From Volvox africanus (Eukaryota; Chlorophyta; Chlorophyceae; Chlamydomonadales; Volvocaceae), in NCBI GenBank assembly GCA_030268105.1, contig BSDZ01000033.1, positions 631,501-695,500 of the forward strand: a stretch of 64,000 nt of DNA, given 5' to 3'. Shown here piece after piece: positions 9,934-23,858 of this stretch. Position numbers and translations under genes: made by a program. The notes below the pieces were generated by a model. It was not told the DNA's origin. It was given only the letters and a program-made list of their open reading frames with translations, and did no database searches. The first letter of the stretch is position 1, and every line of letters begins with the position of its first letter.

Positions 9934-10375
9934 TCGAGCTGGGGCGGTTTTGCAGGAAGTGCACGCACTGATATGTACCTACTACCCTCCTTGCTAGCTA
10001 GCCGGATTGCTAGATGGTCATCTCGAGCCATCGATTTTGTTTGCCAAGTCGTGATGCTTAGCGTTGTTAAACACTGCACCCTTAATCGACGGTGACGTGG
10101 TTATTAAGAAAAGAGGGACTCAAGACACCTAGAGCGGAACTAAAGGCTCTGAGGCCTGATGGTGACCGTGACCATGGCCGTAGTAGCACCAAGGGGCGGT
10201 GACTGGCTGAATAGCGCGGCACTTTACATTACGAATGTTAGGGCTCTCGTGAGAGATGTCCGGTGTGGTGGCTTGCAGGTGGCTGCTGCGGCTTAGGCGT
10301 GATGTTAGGCTGGGGTTTGCAGGTTTGGTTAGCTTTCTCATGTACATGTTTGTTTTCGGGCACCCCCAGTTTTGT

Positions 10376-11419
10376 ATGTGGTATTCTGTGTTCTTTTTAT
10401 CGTACCTAAGGCTTCATGCAGTGGAGGGGGAGGGGCTGTGGAGGTTTAAACAGCTGGTGGGCAGTCGGACTTCATCAAGTGGTATTCATAGTCAGTGAGA
10501 CTCCCAACTGCACACATGGTATTTGTGCCTAGCATTTAGTCACTTAGCTATGTGATATTCTGTGTTCTTTTTATCGTACCTAAGGCTTCATGCAGTGGAG
10601 GGGGAGGGGCTGTGGAGGTTTAAACAGCTGGTGGGCAGTCGGACTTCATCAAGTGGTATTCATAGTCAGTGAGACTCCCAACTGCACACATGGTATTTGT
10701 GCCTAGCATTTAGTCACTTAGCTATGTGATATTCTGTGTTCTTTTTATCGTACCTAAGGCTTCATGCAGTGGAGGGGGAGGGGCTGTGGAGGTTTAAACA
10801 GCTGGTGGGCAGTCGGACTTCATCAAGTGGTATTCATAGTCAGTGAGACTCCCAACTGCACACATGGTATTTGTGCCTAGCATTTAGTCACTTAGCTATG
10901 TGATATTCTGTGTTCTTTTTATCGTACCTAAGGCTTCATGCAGTGGAGGGGGAGGGGCTGTGGAGGTTTAAACAGCTGGTGGGCAGTCGGACTTCATCAA
11001 GTGGTATTCATAGTCAGTGAGACTCCCAACTGCACACATGGTATTTGTGCCTAGCATTTAGTCACTTAGCTATGTGATATTCTGTGTTCTTTTTATCGTA
11101 CCTAAGGCTTCATGCAGTGGAGGGGGAGGGGCTGTGGAGGTTTAAACAGCTGGTGGGCAGTCGGACTTCATCAAGTGGTATTCATAGTCAGTGAGACTCC
11201 CAACTGCACACATGGTATTTGTGCCTAGCATTTAGTCACTTAGCTATGTGATATTCTGTGTTCTTTTTATCGTACCTAAGGCTTCATGCAGTGGAGGGGG
11301 AGGGGCTGTGGAGGTTTAAACAGCTGGTGGGCAGTCGGACTTCATCAAGTGGTATTCATAGTCAGTGAGACTCCCAACTGCACACATGGTATTTGTGCCT
11401 AGCATTTAGTCACTTAGCT
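10376..11419 (+). repeat. 174-bp minisatellite, 6 copies (unit 3)
   Basis: Six uninterrupted copies. Only the first has G at base 6. Confidence 0.97.
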
Positions 11420-12938
11420 GTCATAGACCTGATATAGTTTTAGTTGCATAGTTTCTTATCTGCCATTCATTAGTGGACCCTAACCAATAGGAGCGTGTCA
11501 AACGTGTTTGTTAGTGGATCTGAACCCTAGATGGTTGTCAACTGTTCATCATTGGATTCTATCCGATAGGAGCTTGTGAACCGTGTTTGTTAATGGATCT
11601 GATTAATGAGCTATTTAACATCCTTCTCAAGTGATTAGGCTGGTGTCATAATCTGCCATGACGACATGGCATGTGACCAGTTTATTTACAGGGGACTCTC
11701 AACTAGACATGCCTGGGACAGCACAAAGGGGGAGGGCATGCGTGCCTCTGTGGGCGTGTGTGTGCATATGCGTGTGTGCGCATGCATGTGCTGCAGGCAT
11801 GTGCAATACCATGGTGTTCGAGCCTCGCAGTTGCTCACGAGTGGACGAGCAAGCAGCAGGCCTCTCCGTGACACCACATGTAAATCGTGCGATGCCTGGA
11901 TGACCCTTTTTGAGTGTCTCAGTCTCCCCCTGAAGCAGAACAGAGGGGTGCTTTTTAGGTGTTACACTGTGGGCGACTTGTTCTGAAAACTTGGGAAGAA
12001 CTGTTTGGATTTTACTCCGCATGGAGAGCTGTATCTCCATGCAGCGCTGCACAGCCAAATTGCATTTTACTGCAGCAGGCTCTCACTAAGGTGTATGTAT
12101 GTTCATACAAGGGTTCAACAATCGTTGGCATTATGACATTATGGTGCCCCAACTTGGGCGTCCATGCCCATCATGGAGATGGCACCGGAAGGCCTTCGGC
12201 GTGCTCCATCTTTATTAATTTCAGGACACGTGATAGTGTACGGCAAGCTACCGTGGGCCACAGTCCAGTGGTCGCATTATGTAAGGAATTTCAGGACTTT
12301 AGATTCCCTACTATGGGGAAGACCAGTACTATACAAGGTGATAACCTTGCGCTCTTGGGGCCTCCGAACCGGTATTGGTGAAACACACACTTGTGCGGTG
12401 TTGATGTCTTTGAGCTTACGCGAGCTCAATTGTACCAATTGAAATTACAGTTCAATAGGAGCTCAAGAAATCCTTTGCGATGAACCTACGTAATCTGTTG
12501 TTCCAATGTACGGCCCGAAGCCACGAACAGCGGACCGATTATGGTAATACGGGGTTCTTATCGCCACACGGAAGCGCCCCTACATTGCCATTCAAATTAC
12601 TTTGCTTCAGTGTTACAACCGGATAAAGGAAAGCTGTGAAACCTTCGCCTTTAGACCTGATTATGCTCCGTCGCTCTACATAACCATAGCCCACCCTGTG
12701 TGACCCATTAACATCCTAACTAGTTATTTTAAAACCATTTTCCATAATTGCTTTCGAATTCCTTAGAGAGACTCCAAAGAACAGGCTTTGGCCTGTCAAC
12801 ACAACCGTTTGCCTCTAGACAAAACCTTAGTGTCGTTTATTGAGTAATACATCTCAACGATTTGCTTAGCGATAGTGCTTCATTGGACGCTTCGATTACC
12901 GGCTCCTTGACCACGACCCGGCTGTCCAGGCGTCAGCC

Positions 12939-15480
12939 ATGATCTCGCTGTTGGTGAAACTGGGCTTCAAGCCTAAGGATCGTGCTTATGAGAGGATCGA
13001 CACAATCTCGGACACCAACAGCACCGCTAACGATAATGACAGCGTTATGAGCAACAGCAGCTGCCTAAATGGCAAAGCTGTAGAGCAGCCTGCAGGTGGA
13101 GTGGTCGTCACTCCTTTGCGTGAACTAATGAAGAAGTTTAGCCGCAAGTGGATTCCGACAGAAAAGGTGAATTCGTGTTGCTGTCTTTCCTGATGTTCAG
13201 TTCTAAGTAAGGCCAACTCCCATCAAGCCTGCCTTTCGTCGTCGTTTATGTTTTCTTCGATTCCGTCTTTTTTCGGTCATTCCGTGACATCCCATCCCTT
13301 CCACCTTTTCTGTCGCAGCCTCTTCAGCGGTTCGGGAAGCTCGAGGGCGAAGAATCCTTGACGTTGCAGGAGCGGTTGTCCGCGCGGCGCCTGCAAATAG
13401 CTGAGAAGGGGACTCTGCTTAAGGTCCTGCTATCCTGGGTGAGTTTGAGCTGATCAGGAGTTTGCTCCAGCAGTGGTGATGGGTGTTGAGATGCCTTGGG
13501 GGTCGCTTGTCTGACAGTCGCTCGATGTGATTGGGCCATGCGCCGACCCGCACCGCTTGCTGACTATCGACCAACGTGTCGACCCCCCGTCTTTTGCGTG
13601 CGCACAACAGAAGGGCGCGCCCGAGAATCTTCACCAGGCCGGAGCCCAACTGGAAGCCCAGCCAGTTCCAGCAGCGCAGCAGGTGGTGGGTCAGACCTGA
13701 CGCCTGAGGGGGTTCCGGGGAGGAGGTCGCCTTTCTCATACCAGTGCGCGGCTTGTGCTGCACTGTGTTGGTTGCAAAGTGCCTGCAGGAAAGCGCTTCT
13801 CAGGGGAGGCGAATGGGGAACATGGTTTCCGAGGGGAGGGGAGACGGACGGAGGGAGTTGCCCGAGGGTGACACGGGGGTGGGCTCATCATACATGTCGT
13901 TATTTTGTCGTCGTTCAGATGTCGCCGAAACTAATTTGTGTACATGCGCTTGTGTTTGGACGTCCAATACCCCCTCGGAAACACATCAAGATGCTTTCCG
14001 TGATGCAGATGTTCCATGTCTACGCACGTAAACGGTGCACTAACTGATGAAAAGCTTTTTTGTGTGTCTCGTTCTCTGCCAGCAGGAGCCGCAGCTGGAG
14101 AGTGAGGAGAACAACGTGCAGCAATGCGCGGGTGGCGTGATGGCCCCGTCGGGGTTGGCGGGAGCAGCGGCGGCCATTGAGCTAGCATATCAGCGGTAGG
14201 TGCAGTGTATAACTAGGTGTACGGCGGAGTGACGTGGTAGTGCGTGGCGGTCTGAGTACGTGGCGGCAAATGCATGAAGGCGTACGTGTTTCGGATGTGC
14301 GACTTCCTGTTTACCCGAAACCCACAATGCTGGGATCTCTTGCTTACACCTGCAACCCCACCCATGCCTTTTCCATACAGGTTGGACGAGACCACCGAAG
14401 CTGAGGGCTTCGAGGGCTTCCAAGTCCAGGTGCGTGGGCAAGAAGTCATCGAAGCAACATAGTCTTATGTATACAAAACCCGACAACTGCTGGATGTTCG
14501 CTCTTTTATCTGCAGGTGTCAGATTTGATTTCGCAACTCGAGAAGCTGAGGTCGGGGGCCGCCATGATGGAGGCCAGGAAGGGGGGCCTTTCCGGGGCCT
14601 CTACAGACCTGCAGGGCAGCAGCATCACTGCCAAATTTGCCATCATCCCTGCCGCCAGCTGTCCTGCTATGGGCGCCACGAGTCCGCCTTCTGCAGTCGA
14701 AGTCGCAGATGCTGGTGCCGCTTCCATTTTCATCAACAAGGCTGCGCAGCAACCCCAGGAGTTGTACCAACCCCTGGAGCTCACGCAGCCACCAAAACCG
14801 CACCCGAAAACCCCAGAGCGGCGTCTGCCCCCTGAGGCACGGAACTGGGGTCTGCAGGACTGCCGGTCCTGGGCGGGGGAGCAGCATTGGTCGTCCTGGG
14901 CGGAGGTTCAGGCGTTTACCAAGACGCTTGAGCCGACCCTAGCAGAAGCCATTCGTGAAGCAAGTAAGTCTGGTGGTGTGCACGTCGCGCTCCATCTCAT
15001 GCTAGCTAGGTGCATGGTTGTCATTGAGGGGTTGTCATTGTGTGAGGGGTTGTGAAAAGACACCCCTGAGTCTAGGTCTGCTGACTGGTTTGGCTCCCAA
15101 GTATCCTGTTCTATCTGCTGACTCAGCAGGCAGTGGGCCTTGCCACCTGCTGTCTGCCTGCACATCTAAGCGCAGCCCACCTTACATTAATTGATTTCTG
15201 GCACAGAGACGTTCGCTCTCCCCCACACACTTTGCCCTCTTTAGGCCTCGAGCACAATCCACTTGTTGCCTTCGGGAAGGAGCAGGCGGCAGCTCCAGCA
15301 ATTTCCTATGTGCAGCTCAAGCTGATGGAGCTTTGTGGCTCCAATCGTTGGGGGACGGCGTCCATCAAGGCCGCCTCGCTTGAGGGGCCCCGCAAGAGGC
15401 GCCCTTTCTTGGCGGCCTTCCTAAGGGCTGCCAAGGGAATCACAGAGCCGTGTGTTCAGCGTGGGGGCATTCGGCTCTGA
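12939..15480 (+). CDS. Array gene, copy 3
   Basis: Exons 12939-13166, 13319-13438, 13611-13682, 14086-14195, 14381-14429, 14516-14963 and 15245-15480. Coding sequence matches copy 1. Intron 3 is the long form. Confidence 0.8.
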
Positions 15481-15922
15481 TCGAGCTGGGGCGGTTTTGC
15501 AGGAAGTGCACGCACTGATATGTACCTACTACCCTCCTTGCTAGCTAGCCGGATTGCTAGATGGTCATCTCGAGCCATCGATTTTGTTTGCCAAGTCGTG
15601 ATGCTTAGCGTTGTTAAACACTGCACCCTTAATCGACGGTGACGTGGTTATTAAGAAAAGAGGGACTCAAGACACCTAGAGCGGAACTAAAGGCTCTGAG
15701 GCCTGATGGTGACCGTGACCATGGCCGTAGTAGCACCAAGGGGCGGTGACTGGCTGAATAGCGCGGCACTTTACATTACGAATGTTAGGGCTCTCGTGAG
15801 AGATGTCCGGTGTGGTGGCTTGCAGGTGGCTGCTGCGGCTTAGGCGTGATGTTAGGCTGGGGTTTGCAGGTTTGGTTAGCTTTCTCATGTACATGTTTGT
15901 TTTCGGGCACCCCCAGTTTTGT

Positions 15923-16966
15923 ATGTGGTATTCTGTGTTCTTTTTATCGTACCTAAGGCTTCATGCAGTGGAGGGGGAGGGGCTGTGGAGGTTTAAACAG
16001 CTGGTGGGCAGTCGGACTTCATCAAGTGGTATTCATAGTCAGTGAGACTCCCAACTGCACACATGGTATTTGTGCCTAGCATTTAGTCACTTAGCTATGT
16101 GATATTCTGTGTTCTTTTTATCGTACCTAAGGCTTCATGCAGTGGAGGGGGAGGGGCTGTGGAGGTTTAAACAGCTGGTGGGCAGTCGGACTTCATCAAG
16201 TGGTATTCATAGTCAGTGAGACTCCCAACTGCACACATGGTATTTGTGCCTAGCATTTAGTCACTTAGCTATGTGATATTCTGTGTTCTTTTTATCGTAC
16301 CTAAGGCTTCATGCAGTGGAGGGGGAGGGGCTGTGGAGGTTTAAACAGCTGGTGGGCAGTCGGACTTCATCAAGTGGTATTCATAGTCAGTGAGACTCCC
16401 AACTGCACACATGGTATTTGTGCCTAGCATTTAGTCACTTAGCTATGTGATATTCTGTGTTCTTTTTATCGTACCTAAGGCTTCATGCAGTGGAGGGGGA
16501 GGGGCTGTGGAGGTTTAAACAGCTGGTGGGCAGTCGGACTTCATCAAGTGGTATTCATAGTCAGTGAGACTCCCAACTGCACACATGGTATTTGTGCCTA
16601 GCATTTAGTCACTTAGCTATGTGATATTCTGTGTTCTTTTTATCGTACCTAAGGCTTCATGCAGTGGAGGGGGAGGGGCTGTGGAGGTTTAAACAGCTGG
16701 TGGGCAGTCGGACTTCATCAAGTGGTATTCATAGTCAGTGAGACTCCCAACTGCACACATGGTATTTGTGCCTAGCATTTAGTCACTTAGCTATGTGATA
16801 TTCTGTGTTCTTTTTATCGTACCTAAGGCTTCATGCAGTGGAGGGGGAGGGGCTGTGGAGGTTTAAACAGCTGGTGGGCAGTCGGACTTCATCAAGTGGT
16901 ATTCATAGTCAGTGAGACTCCCAACTGCACACATGGTATTTGTGCCTAGCATTTAGTCACTTAGCT
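15923..16966 (+). repeat. 174-bp minisatellite, 6 copies (unit 4)
   Basis: Six copies with the G/A pattern of unit 3. Confidence 0.97.
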
Positions 16967-18485
16967 GTCATAGACCTGATATAGTTTTAGTTGCATAGTT
17001 TCTTATCTGCCATTCATTAGTGGACCCTAACCAATAGGAGCGTGTCAAACGTGTTTGTTAGTGGATCTGAACCCTAGATGGTTGTCAACTGTTCATCATT
17101 GGATTCTATCCGATAGGAGCTTGTGAACCGTGTTTGTTAATGGATCTGATTAATGAGCTATTTAACATCCTTCTCAAGTGATTAGGCTGGTGTCATAATC
17201 TGCCATGACGACATGGCATGTGACCAGTTTATTTACAGGGGACTCTCAACTAGACATGCCTGGGACAGCACAAAGGGGGAGGGCATGCGTGCCTCTGTGG
17301 GCGTGTGTGTGCATATGCGTGTGTGCGCATGCATGTGCTGCAGGCATGTGCAATACCATGGTGTTCGAGCCTCGCAGTTGCTCACGAGTGGACGAGCAAG
17401 CAGCAGGCCTCTCCGTGACACCACATGTAAATCGTGCGATGCCTGGATGACCCTTTTTGAGTGTCTCAGTCTCCCCCTGAAGCAGAACAGAGGGGTGCTT
17501 TTTAGGTGTTACACTGTGGGCGACTTGTTCTGAAAACTTGGGAAGAACTGTTTGGATTTTACTCCGCATGGAGAGCTGTATCTCCATGCAGCGCTGCACA
17601 GCCAAATTGCATTTTACTGCAGCAGGCTCTCACTAAGGTGTATGTATGTTCATACAAGGGTTCAACAATCGTTGGCATTATGACATTATGGTGCCCCAAC
17701 TTGGGCGTCCATGCCCATCATGGAGATGGCACCGGAAGGCCTTCGGCGTGCTCCATCTTTATTAATTTCAGGACACGTGATAGTGTACGGCAAGCTACCG
17801 TGGGCCACAGTCCAGTGGTCGCATTATGTAAGGAATTTCAGGACTTTAGATTCCCTACTATGGGGAAGACCAGTACTATACAAGGTGATAACCTTGCGCT
17901 CTTGGGGCCTCCGAACCGGTATTGGTGAAACACACACTTGTGCGGTGTTGATGTCTTTGAGCTTACGCGAGCTCAATTGTACCAATTGAAATTACAGTTC
18001 AATAGGAGCTCAAGAAATCCTTTGCGATGAACCTACGTAATCTGTTGTTCCAATGTACGGCCCGAAGCCACGAACAGCGGACCGATTATGGTAATACGGG
18101 GTTCTTATCGCCACACGGAAGCGCCCCTACATTGCCATTCAAATTACTTTGCTTCAGTGTTACAACCGGATAAAGGAAAGCTGTGAAACCTTCGCCTTTA
18201 GACCTGATTATGCTCCGTCGCTCTACATAACCATAGCCCACCCTGTGTGACCCATTAACATCCTAACTAGTTATTTTAAAACCATTTTCCATAATTGCTT
18301 TCGAATTCCTTAGAGAGACTCCAAAGAACAGGCTTTGGCCTGTCAACACAACCGTTTGCCTCTAGACAAAACCTTAGTGTCGTTTATTGAGTAATACATC
18401 TCAACGATTTGCTTAGCGATAGTGCTTCATTGGACGCTTCGATTACCGGCTCCTTGACCACGACCCGGCTGTCCAGGCGTCAGCC

Positions 18486-21027
18486 ATGATCTCGCTGTTG
18501 GTGAAACTGGGCTTCAAGCCTAAGGATCGTGCTTATGAGAGGATCGACACAATCTCGGACACCAACAGCACCGCTAACGATAATGACAGCGTTATGAGCA
18601 ACAGCAGCTGCCTAAATGGCAAAGCTGTAGAGCAGCCTGCAGGTGGAGTGGTCGTCACTCCTTTGCGTGAACTAATGAAGAAGTTTAGCCGCAAGTGGAT
18701 TCCGACAGAAAAGGTGAATTCGTGTTGCTGTCTTTCCTGATGTTCAGTTCTAAGTAAGGCCAACTCCCATCAAGCCTGCCTTTCGTCGTCGTTTATGTTT
18801 TCTTCGATTCCGTCTTTTTTCGGTCATTCCGTGACATCCCATCCCTTCCACCTTTTCTGTCGCAGCCTCTTCAGCGGTTCGGGAAGCTCGAGGGCGAAGA
18901 ATCCTTGACGTTGCAGGAGCGGTTGTCCGCGCGGCGCCTGCAAATAGCTGAGAAGGGGACTCTGCTTAAGGTCCTGCTATCCTGGGTGAGTTTGAGCTGA
19001 TCAGGAGTTTGCTCCAGCAGTGGTGATGGGTGTTGAGATGCCTTGGGGGTCGCTTGTCTGACAGTCGCTCGATGTGATTGGGCCATGCGCCGACCCGCAC
19101 CGCTTGCTGACTATCGACCAACGTGTCGACCCCCCGTCTTTTGCGTGCGCACAACAGAAGGGCGCGCCCGAGAATCTTCACCAGGCCGGAGCCCAACTGG
19201 AAGCCCAGCCAGTTCCAGCAGCGCAGCAGGTGGTGGGTCAGACCTGACGCCTGAGGGGGTTCCGGGGAGGAGGTCGCCTTTCTCATACCAGTGCGCGGCT
19301 TGTGCTGCACTGTGTTGGTTGCAAAGTGCCTGCAGGAAAGCGCTTCTCAGGGGAGGCGAATGGGGAACATGGTTTCCGAGGGGAGGGGAGACGGACGGAG
19401 GGAGTTGCCCGAGGGTGACACGGGGGTGGGCTCATCATACATGTCGTTATTTTGTCGTCGTTCAGATGTCGCCGAAACTAATTTGTGTACATGCGCTTGT
19501 GTTTGGACGTCCAATACCCCCTCGGAAACACATCAAGATGCTTTCCGTGATGCAGATGTTCCATGTCTACGCACGTAAACGGTGCACTAACTGATGAAAA
19601 GCTTTTTTGTGTGTCTCGTTCTCTGCCAGCAGGAGCCGCAGCTGGAGAGTGAGGAGAACAACGTGCAGCAATGCGCGGGTGGCGTGATGGCCCCGTCGGG
19701 GTTGGCGGGAGCAGCGGCGGCCATTGAGCTAGCATATCAGCGGTAGGTGCAGTGTATAACTAGGTGTACGGCGGAGTGACGTGGTAGTGCGTGGCGGTCT
19801 GAGTACGTGGCGGCAAATGCATGAAGGCGTACGTGTTTCGGATGTGCGACTTCCTGTTTACCCGAAACCCACAATGCTGGGATCTCTTGCTTACACCTGC
19901 AACCCCACCCATGCCTTTTCCATACAGGTTGGACGAGACCACCGAAGCTGAGGGCTTCGAGGGCTTCCAAGTCCAGGTGCGTGGGCAAGAAGTCATCGAA
20001 GCAACATAGTCTTATGTATACAAAACCCGACAACTGCTGGATGTTCGCTCTTTTATCTGCAGGTGTCAGATTTGATTTCGCAACTCGAGAAGCTGAGGTC
20101 GGGGGCCGCCATGATGGAGGCCAGGAAGGGGGGCCTTTCCGGGGCCTCTACAGACCTGCAGGGCAGCAGCATCACTGCCAAATTTGCCATCATCCCTGCC
20201 GCCAGCTGTCCTGCTATGGGCGCCACGAGTCCGCCTTCTGCAGTCGAAGTCGCAGATGCTGGTGCCGCTTCCATTTTCATCAACAAGGCTGCGCAGCAAC
20301 CCCAGGAGTTGTACCAACCCCTGGAGCTCACGCAGCCACCAAAACCGCACCCGAAAACCCCAGAGCGGCGTCTGCCCCCTGAGGCACGGAACTGGGGTCT
20401 GCAGGACTGCCGGTCCTGGGCGGGGGAGCAGCATTGGTCGTCCTGGGCGGAGGTTCAGGCGTTTACCAAGACGCTTGAGCCGACCCTAGCAGAAGCCATT
20501 CGTGAAGCAAGTAAGTCTGGTGGTGTGCACGTCGCGCTCCATCTCATGCTAGCTAGGTGCATGGTTGTCATTGAGGGGTTGTCATTGTGTGAGGGGTTGT
20601 GAAAAGACACCCCTGAGTCTAGGTCTGCTGACTGGTTTGGCTCCCAAGTATCCTGTTCTATCTGCTGACTCAGCAGGCAGTGGGCCTTGCCACCTGCTGT
20701 CTGCCTGCACATCTAAGCGCAGCCCACCTTACATTAATTGATTTCTGGCACAGAGACGTTCGCTCTCCCCCACACACTTTGCCCTCTTTAGGCCTCGAGC
20801 ACAATCCACTTGTTGCCTTCGGGAAGGAGCAGGCGGCAGCTCCAGCAATTTCCTATGTGCAGCTCAAGCTGATGGAGCTTTGTGGCTCCAATCGTTGGGG
20901 GACGGCGTCCATCAAGGCCGCCTCGCTTGAGGGGCCCCGCAAGAGGCGCCCTTTCTTGGCGGCCTTCCTAAGGGCTGCCAAGGGAATCACAGAGCCGTGT
21001 GTTCAGCGTGGGGGCATTCGGCTCTGA
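18486..21027 (+). CDS. Array gene, copy 4
   Basis: Exons 18486-18713, 18866-18985, 19158-19229, 19633-19742, 19928-19976, 20063-20510 and 20792-21027. Intact, with the long intron 3. Confidence 0.8.
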
Positions 21028-21469
21028 TCGAGCTGGGGCGGTTTTGCAGGAAGTGCACGCACTGATATGTACCTACTACCCTCCTTGCTAGCTAGCCGGA
21101 TTGCTAGATGGTCATCTCGAGCCATCGATTTTGTTTGCCAAGTCGTGATGCTTAGCGTTGTTAAACACTGCACCCTTAATCGACGGTGACGTGGTTATTA
21201 AGAAAAGAGGGACTCAAGACACCTAGAGCGGAACTAAAGGCTCTGAGGCCTGATGGTGACCGTGACCATGGCCGTAGTAGCACCAAGGGGCGGTGACTGG
21301 CTGAATAGCGCGGCACTTTACATTACGAATGTTAGGGCTCTCGTGAGAGATGTCCGGTGTGGTGGCTTGCAGGTGGCTGCTGCGGCTTAGGCGTGATGTT
21401 AGGCTGGGGTTTGCAGGTTTGGTTAGCTTTCTCATGTACATGTTTGTTTTCGGGCACCCCCAGTTTTGT

Positions 21470-22339
21470 ATGTGGTATTCTGTGTTCTTTTTATCGTACC
21501 TAAGGCTTCATGCAGTGGAGGGGGAGGGGCTGTGGAGGTTTAAACAGCTGGTGGGCAGTCGGACTTCATCAAGTGGTATTCATAGTCAGTGAGACTCCCA
21601 ACTGCACACATGGTATTTGTGCCTAGCATTTAGTCACTTAGCTATGTGATATTCTGTGTTCTTTTTATCGTACCTAAGGCTTCATGCAGTGGAGGGGGAG
21701 GGGCTGTGGAGGTTTAAACAGCTGGTGGGCAGTCGGACTTCATCAAGTGGTATTCATAGTCAGTGAGACTCCCAACTGCACACATGGTATTTGTGCCTAG
21801 CATTTAGTCACTTAGCTATGTGATATTCTGTGTTCTTTTTATCGTACCTAAGGCTTCATGCAGTGGAGGGGGAGGGGCTGTGGAGGTTTAAACAGCTGGT
21901 GGGCAGTCGGACTTCATCAAGTGGTATTCATAGTCAGTGAGACTCCCAACTGCACACATGGTATTTGTGCCTAGCATTTAGTCACTTAGCTATGTGATAT
22001 TCTGTGTTCTTTTTATCGTACCTAAGGCTTCATGCAGTGGAGGGGGAGGGGCTGTGGAGGTTTAAACAGCTGGTGGGCAGTCGGACTTCATCAAGTGGTA
22101 TTCATAGTCAGTGAGACTCCCAACTGCACACATGGTATTTGTGCCTAGCATTTAGTCACTTAGCTATGTGATATTCTGTGTTCTTTTTATCGTACCTAAG
22201 GCTTCATGCAGTGGAGGGGGAGGGGCTGTGGAGGTTTAAACAGCTGGTGGGCAGTCGGACTTCATCAAGTGGTATTCATAGTCAGTGAGACTCCCAACTG
22301 CACACATGGTATTTGTGCCTAGCATTTAGTCACTTAGCT
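21470..22339 (+). repeat. 174-bp minisatellite, 5 copies (unit 5)
   Basis: Five copies, first with ATGTGG and the rest ATGTGA. Confidence 0.97.
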
Positions 22340-23858
22340 GTCATAGACCTGATATAGTTTTAGTTGCATAGTTTCTTATCTGCCATTCATTAGTGGACCC
22401 TAACCAATAGGAGCGTGTCAAACGTGTTTGTTAGTGGATCTGAACCCTAGATGGTTGTCAACTGTTCATCATTGGATTCTATCCGATAGGAGCTTGTGAA
22501 CCGTGTTTGTTAATGGATCTGATTAATGAGCTATTTAACATCCTTCTCAAGTGATTAGGCTGGTGTCATAATCTGCCATGACGACATGGCATGTGACCAG
22601 TTTATTTACAGGGGACTCTCAACTAGACATGCCTGGGACAGCACAAAGGGGGAGGGCATGCGTGCCTCTGTGGGCGTGTGTGTGCATATGCGTGTGTGCG
22701 CATGCATGTGCTGCAGGCATGTGCAATACCATGGTGTTCGAGCCTCGCAGTTGCTCACGAGTGGACGAGCAAGCAGCAGGCCTCTCCGTGACACCACATG
22801 TAAATCGTGCGATGCCTGGATGACCCTTTTTGAGTGTCTCAGTCTCCCCCTGAAGCAGAACAGAGGGGTGCTTTTTAGGTGTTACACTGTGGGCGACTTG
22901 TTCTGAAAACTTGGGAAGAACTGTTTGGATTTTACTCCGCATGGAGAGCTGTATCTCCATGCAGCGCTGCACAGCCAAATTGCATTTTACTGCAGCAGGC
23001 TCTCACTAAGGTGTATGTATGTTCATACAAGGGTTCAACAATCGTTGGCATTATGACATTATGGTGCCCCAACTTGGGCGTCCATGCCCATCATGGAGAT
23101 GGCACCGGAAGGCCTTCGGCGTGCTCCATCTTTATTAATTTCAGGACACGTGATAGTGTACGGCAAGCTACCGTGGGCCACAGTCCAGTGGTCGCATTAT
23201 GTAAGGAATTTCAGGACTTTAGATTCCCTACTATGGGGAAGACCAGTACTATACAAGGTGATAACCTTGCGCTCTTGGGGCCTCCGAACCGGTATTGGTG
23301 AAACACACACTTGTGCGGTGTTGATGTCTTTGAGCTTACGCGAGCTCAATTGTACCAATTGAAATTACAGTTCAATAGGAGCTCAAGAAATCCTTTGCGA
23401 TGAACCTACGTAATCTGTTGTTCCAATGTACGGCCCGAAGCCACGAACAGCGGACCGATTATGGTAATACGGGGTTCTTATCGCCACACGGAAGCGCCCC
23501 TACATTGCCATTCAAATTACTTTGCTTCAGTGTTACAACCGGATAAAGGAAAGCTGTGAAACCTTCGCCTTTAGACCTGATTATGCTCCGTCGCTCTACA
23601 TAACCATAGCCCACCCTGTGTGACCCATTAACATCCTAACTAGTTATTTTAAAACCATTTTCCATAATTGCTTTCGAATTCCTTAGAGAGACTCCAAAGA
23701 ACAGGCTTTGGCCTGTCAACACAACCGTTTGCCTCTAGACAAAACCTTAGTGTCGTTTATTGAGTAATACATCTCAACGATTTGCTTAGCGATAGTGCTT
23801 CATTGGACGCTTCGATTACCGGCTCCTTGACCACGACCCGGCTGTCCAGGCGTCAGCC

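Larger units (their letters stand above)
4678..10040 (+). repeat. Array unit 2 (5363 bp, five minisatellite copies, short intron 3)
   Basis: First unit in the window of the commonest 5363-bp type. Units 5, 6 and 11 have the same length and appear identical. Confidence 0.97.
10041..15587 (+). repeat. Array unit 3 (5547 bp, six minisatellite copies, long intron 3)
   Basis: Same length and type as unit 4, its right-hand neighbour, which suggests a recent duplication of one from the other. Confidence 0.97.
15588..21134 (+). repeat. Array unit 4 (5547 bp, six minisatellite copies, long intron 3)
   Basis: No difference from unit 3 was found by reading the two side by side or from their identical open frames. 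Confidence 0.97.
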